Source: Paenibacillus senegalensis JC66
GTDB taxonomy: Bacteria > Bacillota > Bacilli > Paenibacillales > NBRC-103111
Direction of reading: 5' to 3'
DNA: 64,000 nt
Assembly: GCF_000285515.1 (NCBI RefSeq)
Contig: NZ_HE610959.1
Coordinates: 72,183-136,182 of the forward strand
Both the position numbers and the translations under genes were made by a program. Shown here in pieces: positions 41,425 to 51,406 of this stretch; the stretch's first letter is position 1, and every line of letters starts with the position of its first letter. Under the pieces are notes generated by a model. It ran no database searches. It saw nothing but the letters and a program-made list of their open reading frames with translations, and had not been told where the DNA came from.

Positions 41425-42552
41425 ATGCGTAAATGGTATCAGGTTTTTCCGAAGAGTACCGGATTAAGCCCCTATGTATGGCTCGTATTCGGTATTCTTC
41501 CTTTTTATTTTATTTTTCGTTCTTCCGATCTGTACAAGATCGTCATTGGCATCGTTCTGATTTCGCTCTTTTTCTTTTGCTACCGGCTGACATTCGTCTC
41601 TAAAGGCTGGCCTGTCTATGTGGGGACCAGTGTGCAAATTATTATCTCGATTACAATGTCCATCCTATACGGATACATTTACTTTTCTTTTTTCCTTGCC
41701 TTCTTCATTGGCAATGTTCAGAACAAAGCCGGGTTTTTCACCTTATACACGATCCATCTCGTCAGTGTCGTAACAGCCGTTAATATCGGATTCGTCTCCC
41801 AGAACCGTTTTTTTCTTACGCAAACGCCGTTTATTCTGATCTGCCTGATCGGTGCTATCCTGCTGCCGTTAAGCAGCTATAACCGCAACAAGCAGGAGCA
41901 ATTGGAGGATCAGCTGCATGACGCGAATCTGAAAATAGCCGATATGGTTAAGCTGGAGGAGCGCCAGCGGATTGCTCGGGATTTGCATGACACTCTGGGT
42001 CAGAAGCTTTCCCTAATCGGCCTAAAGAGCGACCTCGCGGGAAAGCTGATTTATACAGCTCCGGAACGGGCCCGCTCCGAAATTAAAGAAATCCAGCAAA
42101 CGGCAAGAACAGCTCTGAAGGAAGTACGGGAAATGGTTTCGCAAATGAGGGGGACCCGTTTAAAGGACGAACTGAGACGGGTCAAGCAAATTTTGCATGC
42201 CGCCCAGATTGAGTTTCATCTGGAGGGCAGCCCTGTGCTTGCCCATACCTCCCTTCTGGTAGAGAACGTGTTAAGCATGTGCTTGAAGGAAGCCGTTAAC
42301 AATATTATTAAGCACAGTAATGCAACAGCCTGTACGATGCAGATCACGGAAACAAGCTCGCAGCTGGTCATGAAAGTTTCCGATAACGGCAATGGTTTCC
42401 ATGCACAATCGGCCTTTTATGAAGGGCACGGACTGCAGGGCATGAAGGAACGGCTGGAATTTGTGAACGGAAGCTTAGACATTGACTCCCGCAAAGGAAC
42501 CACGTTAACGATTCAAGTTCCGTTGTTGCAGACGGACAGTGCGAAAGGATGA
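41425..42552 (+). CDS. desK: Membrane-thickness/temperature sensor histidine kinase DesK
   Basis: 375 residues. Four to five membrane segments fill residues 15-150; a linker helix (EQLEDQLHDANLKIADMVKLEERQRI) leads to the HisKA_3 box ARDLHDTLGQKLSLIGLKSDLA, with His188, the same number as the phosphorylated His of B. subtilis DesK. The ATPase domain has CLKEAVNNIIKHSNA and GHGLQGMKERLEFVNG. It sits between des and desR, so the identification is strong. In the cold its membrane part thickens and the kinase activates DesR. Confidence 0.92.
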   Translation: MRKWYQVFPKSTGLSPYVWLVFGILPFYFIFRSSDLYKIVIGIVLISLFFFCYRLTFVSKGWPVYVGTSVQIIISITMSILYGYIYFSFFLAFFIGNVQNKAGFFTLYTIHLVSVVTAVNIGFVSQNRFFLTQTPFILICLIGAILLPLSSYNRNKQEQLEDQLHDANLKIADMVKLEERQRIARDLHDTLGQKLSLIGLKSDLAGKLIYTAPERARSEIKEIQQTARTALKEVREMVSQMRGTRLKDELRRVKQILHAAQIEFHLEGSPVLAHTSLLVENVLSMCLKEAVNNIIKHSNATACTMQITETSSQLVMKVSDNGNGFHAQSAFYEGHGLQGMKERLEFVNGSLDIDSRKGTTLTIQVPLLQTDSAKG

Positions 42553-42559
42553 TTTCACG

Positions 42560-43159
42560 TTGATTAGAATCCTGTTGGCTGAAGACCAGCGCATGCTGTT
42601 AGGCGCCCTTGGCTCTTTGCTTGATCTGGAGGACGATATGACCGTTGTCGGCATGGCTGGTAATGGAGAAGAAGCCTTGACGCTGGTTAAGCAGCTGCAG
42701 CCGGATATTTGCATTATGGACATCGAAATGCCGCTGCTCAGCGGGCTTGACGTGGCTGAACGGCTTAAGGATCATCCGTGTAAAATTATTATGCTCACCA
42801 CTTTTGCCCGGCCCGGCTACTTTGAAAGGGCACTAAAGGCGGGTGTGAGCGGCTATATGCTCAAGGACAGTCCGAGTGAGGAATTGGCCAACTCTATTCG
42901 CTCAGTTATGAAAGGCAAACGAATCTATGCTCCCGAGTTGATAGACGAGGCCTATGGTGTAGAAAACCCTTTATCCGAACGGGAAAAAGAAATATTGGAG
43001 CTGATAGCCGCGGGAAGAACAACAAAGGAAATTGCTGATCAGCTGTTCTTAACAACAGGAACCGTCCGTAACTATATTTCCGTCATCCTTGACAAGCTGG
43101 GAGTGGGCAATCGTATCGAAGCTATTTCTTATGTGAAAGAAAAGGGCTGGTTTAATTAA
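42560..43159 (+). CDS. desR: DesR response regulator
   Basis: 199 residues, NarL type. From a TTG at 42560 the protein is MIRILLAEDQRMLLGALG, the phospho-acceptor is Asp54 (DICIMDIEMPLLSG) as in B. subtilis DesR, and AAAGGATG lies 8 bases upstream; the GTG at 42539 would add seven residues. Receiver Thr and Lys are in IMLTTF and YMLKDSP; the HTH is LSEREKEILELIAAGRTTKEIADQLFLTTGTVRNYISVIL. It activates des, through the repeats at 40133-40167. Confidence 0.92.
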   Translation: MIRILLAEDQRMLLGALGSLLDLEDDMTVVGMAGNGEEALTLVKQLQPDICIMDIEMPLLSGLDVAERLKDHPCKIIMLTTFARPGYFERALKAGVSGYMLKDSPSEELANSIRSVMKGKRIYAPELIDEAYGVENPLSEREKEILELIAAGRTTKEIADQLFLTTGTVRNYISVILDKLGVGNRIEAISYVKEKGWFN

Positions 43160-43207
43160 CTCCCGCCATGCCGTGCACCTGTTTCAATCCGCTATTCATT
43201 GGTTAAA

Positions 43208-43256
43208 AAAAGATGATTCCGCTGCGGCGCATCACGCACTACCGGAATCATCTTTT
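43208..43256. terminator. Bidirectional terminator between desR and the next gene
   Basis: AAAAGATGATTCCG and CGGAATCATCTTTT form a perfect 14-bp stem between the convergent genes. Confidence 0.85.
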
Positions 43257-43272
43257 CATTTTGTCTTAAGAC

Positions 43273-43965
43273 TCAAGAACAGTGGGTTCTTCCACATGAA
43301 CCCGCAGCCAGCATAGGGGAAGCTTCGATAGCTAACGGGAGTTCATCTTCACACAAGCCTTCTGACACCTCTTGCGGATGAATCATTCTTGTCTTGAAGT
43401 CTTGTTTGTCGTCTGAAGCTTGCTCTTCTTCATAGGCAGACCACAGGGAACGAACCTTGCCGTTGAACATAAGCTCCAATGCCTCGGCCTCTCCCAAATC
43501 GGCCGGTGTGGTGAGAGCTGAGTTTTTATCCAGCAGCTTATAGCCTACTTGCTCGAACAGCCAAGCAATGAACTGGGAGCAAAAGAACGCCCTTTTCCGT
43601 TGAATCTGCTTATTCAGCATCACACCGAACAGGCCGATTATATTAAATTTGTATAGATGGGATTCCCTGCTGAACCTGGAGATGATCGATTTCAGTTGGG
43701 AGTACTGTTTTTCACTCACTTCGCAGCGATAAACTGCACAGGTGGCTGAGCGAAACAGCGGACCCTGCAAATCCTCCTTAATAAAGCCGCCAAGCAAAGG
43801 ATTTTCGGTACGTTTCCTGCCAAAGCTGTAAACTTCTTTAAGATCCGGATCTAATGCAATCGATGCGTGATTGTAGGGGGCCTTCGTGTAAAGCCTAACA
43901 ATACGTGTAAACCATGTTCCGGTATCAGATAAAATAATGAATACCTGATTCGTCTTTCTCTCCAT
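43273..43965 (-). CDS. Permuted papain-like amidase/peptidase (YiiX/YycO-like)
   Basis: 230 residues. Features of the permuted NlpC/P60 group: YNHASIALDPDLKEVYSFGRK holds the early His, and AFFCSQFIAWLFEQVG holds the catalytic Cys. It has no signal peptide. The last 60 residues are acidic and low-complexity. Function unknown; related proteins act as amide or thioester hydrolases. Start ATG at 43965, GGAGGTGG 8 bases upstream. Confidence 0.72.
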   Translation of the reverse strand: MERKTNQVFIILSDTGTWFTRIVRLYTKAPYNHASIALDPDLKEVYSFGRKRTENPLLGGFIKEDLQGPLFRSATCAVYRCEVSEKQYSQLKSIISRFSRESHLYKFNIIGLFGVMLNKQIQRKRAFFCSQFIAWLFEQVGYKLLDKNSALTTPADLGEAEALELMFNGKVRSLWSAYEEEQASDDKQDFKTRMIHPQEVSEGLCEDELPLAIEASPMLAAGSCGRTHCS

Positions 43966-44110
43966 TCTAAGTTCCACCTCCCCATGTGCAACCCCTGGTA
44001 CGATTAGAAAGAGCGGGCATCCGCAAATGTGTTGACCGGATCGAGCAATTTCTAGTATCTTCCACTACTCTAACTATATGTCCCCTTGTGTGCTTGGCAT
44101 AACTACCCGT

Positions 44111-44809
44111 TCAAGGTTTATTAATCCTTTTCACAGTTCTTATTTTAGCATGTTTTGTTATAAGATTTTGTTTTTTTTGCACAGTTTCTTGTCGAAATTT
44201 TGTGCTTTTTCCCTGCTTGCCTCGCCATTTGCGCAAGATTACCACTCCCAGGAGCAAACTTACTCCCACGAGCAGCACCCACATATATTTTTCCGCCCAG
44301 GAAAAAGCAGCTTGCCACTGCTCGCCAAAGCCGTACCCGACTCCCATGAAGAGTGAGACCCATAGCAAAGCCCCACAGTAGCCATACAAAGCAAAGGTGC
44401 GATACGGTACTTTTATAATCCCGAGAACGTAGCCTATAAATTGGCGGATGCCTGGCAGAAAGAAGCTGATCAGCAGAATCCAGTTTCCATATTTCTCGTA
44501 ATAGCTTTTTGTTTTTTCTAGCTTAGCCGGTGTCAAACCAATCCAGTGTCCGTATTTACCTACTAGCGGCGAGCCCAGTCTGAAGCCAATCCAGTAGGTA
44601 GCGGTAATCCCTGCTGCCGCTCCAATGAGTGCAGCAGGCACAGCAAGCCAGCCGTTCATGTGCCCGCTGTAAATAAGATAACCGGTGTACGTCAAGGTAG
44701 TATTTCCCGGAGGGATCGGCAGAGCGATCGCATCCAGAGGAAGCCCAATGAGTAGTACCCAGTAGCCATATTGTGAAAATAAGCGTTCTATAAGTTCTAG
44801 CAAATTCAT
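44111..44809 (-). CDS. DedA-family membrane protein (VTT domain)
   Basis: 232 residues, about five membrane segments. DedA hallmarks: GYWVLLIGLPLDAIALPIPPGNTTL near the N-terminus, GFRLGSPLVGKYGHWIGLTPAKLEKTKSYYEKYGNWILLISFFLPGIRQFIGYVLG in the middle. The proteins are involved in polyprenyl-phosphate or phospholipid flipping and resistance to cationic peptides. A second DedA gene lies at 51864 and a TVP38 protein at 58814. A basic tail of about 35 residues ends the protein. Confidence 0.9.
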   Translation of the reverse strand: MNLLELIERLFSQYGYWVLLIGLPLDAIALPIPPGNTTLTYTGYLIYSGHMNGWLAVPAALIGAAAGITATYWIGFRLGSPLVGKYGHWIGLTPAKLEKTKSYYEKYGNWILLISFFLPGIRQFIGYVLGIIKVPYRTFALYGYCGALLWVSLFMGVGYGFGEQWQAAFSWAEKYMWVLLVGVSLLLGVVILRKWRGKQGKSTKFRQETVQKKQNLITKHAKIRTVKRINKP

Positions 44810-45085
44810 TCCGCTGCTTCTACTCCTGTCCGTAACTAATGATATCTCTCAGGCTGCTGGTCCAATAAGAAGGAGAATAATACCAAGCCCGGTATCCTGC
44901 GAGCTTGTCCTTCGATACGATCATAACTTTAAATCCTCTATCAAGTATAAAAATGAATTCTTATTAAAACCTAATCTGAATTCTTAAGATTCCCTTAACC
45001 TGCCTCTTTTTGCAAAAGGAGCAGAAAATCTTTCCGAAATTAGCTTGTTTTCTGGTTCGAACAGCCGCCTGAGTCAAGCGGGCAA

Positions 45086-45850
45086 TCATGGCTCCGCCCG
45101 CTTGGCCCCAAGTGCAAACCCTTGTCCCTTCAAGGCGGGAGTCACCTTCTGTGCATAAGGAAGATATCCTTCACTGTAAAACATAGCTGTGCGTTCAGTC
45201 CAGCGGCTCGAAGCAGCACCGTTCGACCGGGTTCTAGTATATTCTGCGATTTGCGCGTCATATTCTTCCAGAAGATTCTCGTAGGAAGGATTGTACCTGC
45301 CCTTATGATATACGGCCTGCAACGGGAGCCTGGGCTTCAAGCCAGGATCCTCATCAGGGTAGCCGATCACAAGACCGGCTATAGGAAACACAAATTCGGG
45401 CAGCTCCAATAGCGAGATTACCCGTCCCGGATCTCGTCTGATGCCGCCTATCGGCACAATGCCAAGCCCCATCGATTCGGCCGCCGTGATGGCATTGCCC
45501 ATAGCCAGACCGACATCCGTACTGCCAATCAGAACCGCTTCAATATCCTCCACTACGCCCAGCTCTACTCCTTGTTTGTCCGCAGCAAGCTTGGCCCGGC
45601 GAAAATCCATACAAAATATGAGCAGGACCGGTGCTTCCTTTACATGCTTCTGGTCGCCTGCAGCAGCAGCTACCTCCGCTTTATCCTGGGCATCAAGCAC
45701 CTCCACCACCGTTACCTGCTGACCGTTAATCCAATTTGCCTGGGCCATCGCAGCGCGTACAATGGTCTCTACCTGCTCCTCGCTTACCGCCTGTCCCGTA
45801 AAGCGCCGGATTGAGCGGTGCTGACTCAGTGTATCGATTACCGGATTCAT
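45086..45850 (-). CDS. NfrA-like NADPH-dependent FMN oxidoreductase (nitroreductase family)
   Basis: 254 residues. The family blocks are LSQHRSIRRFTGQAVSEEQVETIVRAAMAQANWINGQQVTVV (FMN phosphate binding) and AESMGLGIVPIGGIRRDPGRVISLLELPEFVFPIAGLVIGYPDEDP, characteristic of NfrA1/NfrA2-type enzymes that reduce FMN, nitro-compounds or azo dyes. It ends the three-gene group that includes the LLM oxidoreductase 42 bp upstream. GGGGAG precedes the ATG. Confidence 0.88.
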   Translation of the reverse strand: MNPVIDTLSQHRSIRRFTGQAVSEEQVETIVRAAMAQANWINGQQVTVVEVLDAQDKAEVAAAAGDQKHVKEAPVLLIFCMDFRRAKLAADKQGVELGVVEDIEAVLIGSTDVGLAMGNAITAAESMGLGIVPIGGIRRDPGRVISLLELPEFVFPIAGLVIGYPDEDPGLKPRLPLQAVYHKGRYNPSYENLLEEYDAQIAEYTRTRSNGAASSRWTERTAMFYSEGYLPYAQKVTPALKGQGFALGAKRAEP

Positions 45851-45891
45851 ATTTATCCACTCCCCTTTACCTGTTTCAGTCCATTTTCCCG

Positions 45892-46920
45892 TTACTTTTT
45901 CCCGCGGTGAACTTGCGACAGCAGCTCAAACGATTTCAGCCTTGCTTCGTGAGAATAAATATTCGCCGTTACCATCAGCTCATCAGCACCGGTTTCGTCC
46001 AGCAGCTTATCCAGCTTTTGGCGAATAGCAGCAGGGTCTCCCACCAGTGTATAGGTCATCTTCTGTAAAATGGAGGCCTTCTCTATCGGTGACCACAGCT
46101 CGTCCATATTAGCGACCGGAGGCTGCAGAGGCTTGAACAGGCCACGCGCGAGGTTGAGAAAGGTTTGGTAAATACTGCTCGCCAGAAATTCAGCTTCTTC
46201 ATTGGTGTCCGCACAAATCACATTAATCCCCAGCATTACATAAGGCGCCCTGCAATCCTCGGAGGGTTGAAAGTTCTGGCGATATACATCCAAGGCGGCA
46301 AACAGGCTGTCTGGGGCAAAATGGCTGGCAAACGAAAAAGGCAGCCCGCGGACGGCGGCCAGCTGGGCGCTAAAGGTACTGGAGCCAAGGAGCCATATCG
46401 GGATGGAGAGGCCTTCCCCGGGAACAGCCCGGACTCTAGGATGTTCACTTTTGGGCTGAAAATAATTGACAAGCTCCTCTACCTGATCCGGAAAATCATG
46501 AGCGGCTGAACGGGGGTCCCGTCTCAAGGCAAGCGTAGTCCAAGAATCGCTTCCCGGGGCCCGGCCTAGGCCGAGATCAATTCTTCCCGGATACAGCGAT
46601 TCGAGAGTGCCAAATTGCTCAGCAATGACCAATGGCGCATGATTCGGCAGCATAACGCCTCCCGAGCCTACCCGTATGGTCGATGTGCCGCCTGCTATGT
46701 AGCCGATCAGGACAGAAGTTGCAGAGCTGGCAATGCCGACCATATTGTGATGCTCAGCAAGCCAGTAGCGGTGGTAGCCCCACTGCTCAGCCTTTCGGGC
46801 TAGCTCCAGACTGTTTCTGAAGGAATCCGCAGGTGTCTGCCCGGCCAATACCGGCGCCAGATCCAGAATCGAAAGCGGAATTTGTGATAACGTTTTTGAA
46901 GGCTGCTTAGTTTCGCTCAT
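45892..46920 (-). CDS. LLM-class flavin-dependent oxidoreductase (luciferase-like)
   Basis: 342 residues, bacterial luciferase-like monooxygenase fold: [60 protein letters not shown], then [38 protein letters not shown], the MsnO8/YceB subfamily signature. It needs reduced FMN, which the NfrA-like neighbour could provide; that partnership is inference. I start at the ATG at 46920 with AAAGG 9 bases upstream. Confidence 0.88.
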   Translation of the reverse strand: MSETKQPSKTLSQIPLSILDLAPVLAGQTPADSFRNSLELARKAEQWGYHRYWLAEHHNMVGIASSATSVLIGYIAGGTSTIRVGSGGVMLPNHAPLVIAEQFGTLESLYPGRIDLGLGRAPGSDSWTTLALRRDPRSAAHDFPDQVEELVNYFQPKSEHPRVRAVPGEGLSIPIWLLGSSTFSAQLAAVRGLPFSFASHFAPDSLFAALDVYRQNFQPSEDCRAPYVMLGINVICADTNEEAEFLASSIYQTFLNLARGLFKPLQPPVANMDELWSPIEKASILQKMTYTLVGDPAAIRQKLDKLLDETGADELMVTANIYSHEARLKSFELLSQVHRGKK

Positions 46921-46979
46921 AGCTGACATCCTTTCCTGTTAAGTTAGTGATTTCGTGAGACTGTATAAGCTCACGCAAA

Positions 46980-47300
46980 CTATAGAGTATGCTTCAGCAT
47001 TGACGTAAACGCCTGTATCTGCTTTTCATTTCTTCGATAATACGTCCATTGTCCTATTCGCTTTGATTCCAAAAGACCTGCTCTTTGCAGGGTGTTTAAA
47101 TAACCGGAAACGACTGATTGAGCCAAGCCCACTTTTTCCTGGATGCTGCCCACACACACTCCTCCGCGAAAATCTCGCTCAATCAGCTCCTTGTGCATTT
47201 CCGGCGCAGCAGGAAAGTTGGTCTCCACATCTTTAAGCAGTTCCATAATCGTATAACGGGTTTCATTGGACAATGCCTTCAAAATCATTAAAGTATCCAT
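46980..47300 (-). CDS. ArsR-family transcriptional regulator
   Basis: 106 residues from MDTLMILKALSNETRYTIMELLKDVE, with the winged HTH GGVCVGSIQEKVGLAQSVVSGYLNTLQRAGLLESKRIGQWTYYRRN. It shows no CxC metal box; one Cys lies in GVCVG. No ribosome site precedes the ATG at 47300, and a TACGAT box ends a few bases upstream, so the mRNA may be leaderless; a TTG at 47336 is an alternative. It lies 60 bp upstream of the LLM/NfrA genes, so it probably controls them in response to an oxidant or metal. Confidence 0.82.
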   Translation of the reverse strand: MDTLMILKALSNETRYTIMELLKDVETNFPAAPEMHKELIERDFRGGVCVGSIQEKVGLAQSVVSGYLNTLQRAGLLESKRIGQWTYYRRNEKQIQAFTSMLKHTL

Positions 47301-47442
47301 AAAAGCTATCGTATATCTAAATTTATAGAAATGCAAATAAGCATATAGAAAGAAAGTAGCGGCGAAGCGTCATCCTTAAACAAACTATACTTATAGGTTT
47401 AATAAATTTTAATGGCCCGTATATTGTAAGTGCAGCGTATTT

Positions 47443-47471
47443 TAGGTATAATTTAGTCGGCTAAATACCTA
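47443..47471. promoter_or_regulatory. ppaC promoter -10 overlapped by an inverted repeat
   Basis: TATAAT (47447-47452) lies within TAGGTA-TAA-TTTAG-TCGG-CTAAA-TACCTA, whose outer and inner arms pair. It may be an operator or an early leader hairpin. Confidence 0.5.
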
Positions 47472-47487
47472 TAGAAGGAGTTCGATT

Positions 47488-48420
47488 ATGGAGAAAACGC
47501 TCATTTTCGGGCATAAAAATCCCGATACCGACTCGATTTGTTCCGCCATTGCTTATGCTGACCTAAAAACAAAATTAGGCCAAGCGGTCGAAGCGGTCCG
47601 CCTGGGCGAGGTCAATGGAGAAACCCAATACGCCCTGGATCATTTCCAAGCTGAAGCTCCTCGCCTCGTATCTACTGTGGCTAATGAAACGAAAACGGTT
47701 ATACTCGTAGATCATAATGAACGCCAGCAAAGCGCAGCGGATATTGATCAGGTGCAGGTTACAGAAGTCATTGACCACCATAGAATCGCCAACTTTGAAA
47801 CAGCAAGCCCGCTTTATTACCGCGCAGAACCAGTTGGCTGTACCGCTACTATTCTTAATAAGCTGTATAAGGAAAATCAAATCGAAATCAGCCCGCCCAT
47901 TGCCGGCTTAATGCTGTCCGCTATTATTTCCGATTCTTTATTGTTTAAATCTCCGACTTGTACGGACCAAGATGCAGCCGCCGCCAAGGAATTAGCTGCT
48001 ATCGCAGGCGTGGACGCCGAAACTTACGGCCTAGCGATGCTGAAAGCCGGCGCTGATTTAAGTGATAAATCGATTTCCGACCTGCTTACTCTTGATGCTA
48101 AAGAATTCCAGATGGGCTCAGCGAAGGTGGAGATTGCTCAGGTCAATGCGGTCGATCCTCAAGATGTTCTTAGTCGTCAGTCCGAACTCACCGCTGCTCT
48201 TAACGAAATCGTAGAGTCCAAAGGTCTGAATCTATTCCTGTTTGTTGTAACTGACATCTTGAACAGCGATTCCGTTGCACTGGCCATCGGCGCGGGCGCT
48301 GACGCTGTCGAAGAAGCGTACAATGTGAAACTGGAAAACCATTCTGCTGTATTAAAAGGGGTCGTCTCCCGCAAATCGCAAATAGTTCCGGTGCTAACGG
48401 AAGTATTCAGCAAACGTTAA
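47488..48420 (+). CDS. ppaC: Manganese-dependent inorganic pyrophosphatase
   Basis: 310 residues, family II (DHH). Metal ligands are in [28 protein letters not shown], and VIDHHRI (the DHH motif); the substrate-binding C-terminus ends [19 protein letters not shown], with the SRKSQ motif. It hydrolyses pyrophosphate in the cytoplasm, driving biosynthetic reactions. GAAGGAG precedes the ATG. It is divergent from the ArsR gene and has its own terminator. Confidence 0.95.
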   Translation: MEKTLIFGHKNPDTDSICSAIAYADLKTKLGQAVEAVRLGEVNGETQYALDHFQAEAPRLVSTVANETKTVILVDHNERQQSAADIDQVQVTEVIDHHRIANFETASPLYYRAEPVGCTATILNKLYKENQIEISPPIAGLMLSAIISDSLLFKSPTCTDQDAAAAKELAAIAGVDAETYGLAMLKAGADLSDKSISDLLTLDAKEFQMGSAKVEIAQVNAVDPQDVLSRQSELTAALNEIVESKGLNLFLFVVTDILNSDSVALAIGAGADAVEEAYNVKLENHSAVLKGVVSRKSQIVPVLTEVFSKR

Positions 48421-48448
48421 TTTTTCAGTTTCTATCGGCTAATTATGA

Positions 48449-48476
48449 AGAGCAGCGGATGACGCTGCTCTTTTTT
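48449..48476 (+). terminator. Terminator of ppaC
   Basis: AGAGCAGCG, GATGA loop, CGCTGCTCT, T-run. Confidence 0.85.
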
Positions 48477-48615
48477 CCTTTTAATAATGAGAGAAATCTA
48501 CGTCTTTACAGAATGAGCGATATAGCCTATACTGGGACGATCATCCAATTTACACCTATGTATAAGCAGTAGCTATACTATGCCGGTATAATAAAAAAGT
48601 GAGTGAAGCAGCATC

Positions 48616-49986
48616 ATGTATCATGCGGAAAACTGGAAACAAAAGCTAATCCTGTTTTTACATGTATTATGGCCGATCTTGGTCGTGCAGGTAGGCTATA
48701 TGGCGATGAATTTAGTGGACACGATGATGTCCGGACGCGCCGGAACCGACGATCTTGCCGGCGTGGCTATAGGTTCCAGCTTGTGGATGCCAATTTCTAT
48801 AGGATTGAACGGCATCATGCTTGCTGTTACCCCGATCGTTGCTCAATTGTATGGTAAAGGTGATCGCAGCCGGATCACCTTTAGCGTTACGCAAGCTCTC
48901 TATCTAGCCGTTGTAATATCGCTAATCATTATCGGAATAGGTTCGCAGACACTGGAAAACATCCTGCAGATTATGGGACTGGCGCCCGAGGTCCATTATA
49001 TTGCCAAGCATTATTTAATCGGTCTTAGTATAGGCATTGTGCCGTTGTTTATGGCCAATGTGCTGAGATATTTCTTTGATGCGCAAGGCTTGACCAAAAT
49101 CACCATGGTTATCCTGTTGATGGCAATCCCGTTTAACATGTTGTTAAATTACTTGCTCATTTTCGGTAAGCTCGGATTCCCCCGGTTAGGCGGAATAGGG
49201 GCCGGCTATACAACCGGTTTTACGTATTGGGTTATATTATTCTTCTCCATATGGATGACGTTCAAGCTGGATGCTATTCGTCCCTACCGGCTGTTTACGA
49301 CTTGGATCACCCCCTCCTGGAAAGCCTGGAAGAAGCAGTTGGCCATTGGTGTGCCTATGGGCCTGTCTATTTTCTTCGAAGCAAGTATTTTCTCTGCAGT
49401 AACCCTTCTGATGGGCAAACTGTTTGACACGACAACCATTGCTGCACATCAGGCAGCTTCCACGTTCACCAATTTGCTTTTCATGGTTCCACTGAGCATT
49501 TCGATGGCGCTAACGATTTTCGTAGCTTATGAGCTTGGAAGCGGCAGAAGGACTGCCGCTCTTCACTACACCCGGTTAGGCGTCGGCGGAGCTTTAGCGA
49601 TCATGACTATTTGCGCTGTTGCCCTATACTTCGTACGTGAACCTGTTGCCTGGATTTACACGGATGATCCGGCTGTCGTCACGCTGATTAAGAGTTTTCT
49701 TATATTTGCCATGATCTATCAGCTGTCCGATGCTTCCCAAGCAGCCCTGCAGGGTGTGCTTAGGGGCTATAAAGACACTACCATTCCGTTTATTATCGCT
49801 TTAATCTCTTATTGGGCGATCGGCATTCCAAGCGGCTTCTGGCTAGCCGTTAACACCCGGTTAGGCCCTTACGGCTTCTGGGTCGGCATTACGCTTGGCT
49901 TGACCTGTGCAGCTCTCGGTTTTGCCGTCCGCTTGTTGCAGGTTCAGCGAAAATTCCGTTCAAAGACGATAAAGGCAGCCTCTTGA
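48616..49986 (+). CDS. MATE-family multidrug/cation efflux protein
   Basis: 456 residues with twelve membrane segments. N-terminal MATE features: LHVLWPILVVQVGYMAMNLVDTMMSGRAGTDDLAGVAIGSSLWMPI, and GLNGIMLAVTPIVAQLYGKGDRSRI. The second half repeats the pattern from FFEASIFSAVTLLMG. NorM-like members export drugs with Na+ or H+. The ribosome site (AGTGAAG) is weak. The stop overlaps a terminator hairpin (AAAGGCAGCC/GGCGGCCTTT, 49970-50010). Confidence 0.9.
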   Translation: MYHAENWKQKLILFLHVLWPILVVQVGYMAMNLVDTMMSGRAGTDDLAGVAIGSSLWMPISIGLNGIMLAVTPIVAQLYGKGDRSRITFSVTQALYLAVVISLIIIGIGSQTLENILQIMGLAPEVHYIAKHYLIGLSIGIVPLFMANVLRYFFDAQGLTKITMVILLMAIPFNMLLNYLLIFGKLGFPRLGGIGAGYTTGFTYWVILFFSIWMTFKLDAIRPYRLFTTWITPSWKAWKKQLAIGVPMGLSIFFEASIFSAVTLLMGKLFDTTTIAAHQAASTFTNLLFMVPLSISMALTIFVAYELGSGRRTAALHYTRLGVGGALAIMTICAVALYFVREPVAWIYTDDPAVVTLIKSFLIFAMIYQLSDASQAALQGVLRGYKDTTIPFIIALISYWAIGIPSGFWLAVNTRLGPYGFWVGITLGLTCAALGFAVRLLQVQRKFRSKTIKAAS

Positions 49987-50033
49987 TGACCGGGATGGCG
50001 GCCTTTCTTTTTAACTTATTTAGATACAAAAAA

Positions 50034-50063
50034 ACTCCTCCGGCGCTATATACCGGAGGAGGT
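50034..50063 (-). terminator. Terminator of the sigma-A gene
   Basis: Minus strand CTCCTCCGG, loop, CCGGAGGAG, then seven T. Confidence 0.85.
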
Positions 50064-50116
50064 ATCATTTAATTGAGCTTCAAATATATGAGTGCGTATT
50101 GATGGTGCTCCAGCAA

Positions 50117-51247
50117 TTATTCCAAAAAATCTTTCAACCTTCTGCTTCTGCTGGGATGTCTTAGCTTTCTCAGCGCTTTGGCTTCAATCTGGCGGATCCT
50201 CTCCCGAGTTACGCCAAACACCTTGCCTACTTCCTCCAGAGTCCGCGGGTTTCCATCCTCAAGGCCAAATCGCAGACGGAGTACATTCTCCTCGCGATCA
50301 GTCAGCGTATCTAGCACATCCTCCAGCTGCTCCTTCAGTAACGTATATGCAGCAGAGTCCGATGGCGCCATAACATCATGGTCCTCTATGAAATCACCGA
50401 GCTTCGATTCGCTCTCCTCGCCCACAGGCGTCTCCAGAGAAACCGGCTCCTGCGAGATCTTCATTATCTCTCTGACTTTGTCAAGACTTAGCTCCATTTC
50501 CTTGGCTATCTCTTCGGGAGTTGGCTCCCGCCCCATCTCCTGGAGAAGCTGCCTGGAGACCCGGGTGAATTTGTTCATGGTTTCCACCATGTGAACAGGA
50601 ATTCTAATGGTTCTGGCCTGGTCGGCAATTGAGCGCGTTATCGCCTGTCTGATCCACCAGGTTGCATAAGTGCTGAACTTAAAGCCTTTGGTGTAATCAA
50701 ATTTCTCGACAGCCTTAATAAGGCCCATATTCCCTTCCTGGATCAAATCCAGCAGCAGCATCCCGCGACCGGCATAGCGTCTGGCAATGCTGACTACAAG
50801 ACGCAGGTTTGCCTCAGCAAGTCTTTTCTTCGCCGCGGCATCCCCTTCCACAATTCTCTGAGCCAGCTCAATCTCTTCATCTGCGGAAAGAAGCCCGACC
50901 CGGCCAATTTCCTTCAAATACATGCGAACGGAATCGTTAGTGTTCTTCCCGAGAGTAAAGCTCAAATCTGCAGGGTTAGGAAGATTATCATCCTGCTCTG
51001 CGGAAGAATACTCTTCATCAGGCTCCATTTCTTCCTCCCGTTCTTCCTCATGCACTTCAATTCCCATAGCAGACAGCTGTTCGAGAAACTCGTTGATCTG
51101 TTCAGGATCAAGATCGAACGGGGCCAGTTTATCACTCATTTCTTTCAGGGTTAGCGAAGAGGTTGATCGGCTTTGTTCAATAATCTGCTCTTTCGCCTGC
51201 TCCAATGTTAGCTCGGTCTCGCGTGACTGATGTTGATCGCTAGTCAA
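50117..51247 (-). CDS. rpoD: Housekeeping-type sigma-70 factor (RpoD/SigA)
   Basis: 376 residues. Region 1.1-like N-terminus, an acidic linker ([13 protein letters not shown]), region 1.2 ([25 protein letters not shown]), 2.1-2.4 ([63 protein letters not shown]), region 3, and 4.2 ([40 protein letters not shown]). The start is TTG at 51247 with GGAGGGGGAG 6 bases upstream. dnaG, the usual partner of rpoD in Bacillales, is not adjacent. Several changes in normally invariant stretches (MLLLDL for MLFLDL, METMNKFT for METINKLI) suggest a second, divergent SigA copy. Confidence 0.9.
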   Translation of the reverse strand: MTSDQHQSRETELTLEQAKEQIIEQSRSTSSLTLKEMSDKLAPFDLDPEQINEFLEQLSAMGIEVHEEEREEEMEPDEEYSSAEQDDNLPNPADLSFTLGKNTNDSVRMYLKEIGRVGLLSADEEIELAQRIVEGDAAAKKRLAEANLRLVVSIARRYAGRGMLLLDLIQEGNMGLIKAVEKFDYTKGFKFSTYATWWIRQAITRSIADQARTIRIPVHMVETMNKFTRVSRQLLQEMGREPTPEEIAKEMELSLDKVREIMKISQEPVSLETPVGEESESKLGDFIEDHDVMAPSDSAAYTLLKEQLEDVLDTLTDREENVLRLRFGLEDGNPRTLEEVGKVFGVTRERIRQIEAKALRKLRHPSRSRRLKDFLE

Positions 51248-51377
51248 ATTGCACTCCCCCTCCATCCTGCATAACAATATCCAACGGAATTTTCCGGTGG
51301 AAATATTTATTCTCACATTGACATGTTATAGGGAACATGGTAGAATAAAATGTGAAATATCTTTTTTTGATTTAGCT

Positions 51378-51406
51378 ATTATATCATAATACTTATTCCG
51401 ATACAA
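51378..51406 (-). promoter_or_regulatory. Likely promoter of the sigma-A gene
   Basis: Minus strand TTGTAT (51401-51406), 17-bp spacer, perfect TATAAT (51378-51383). Confidence 0.45.
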
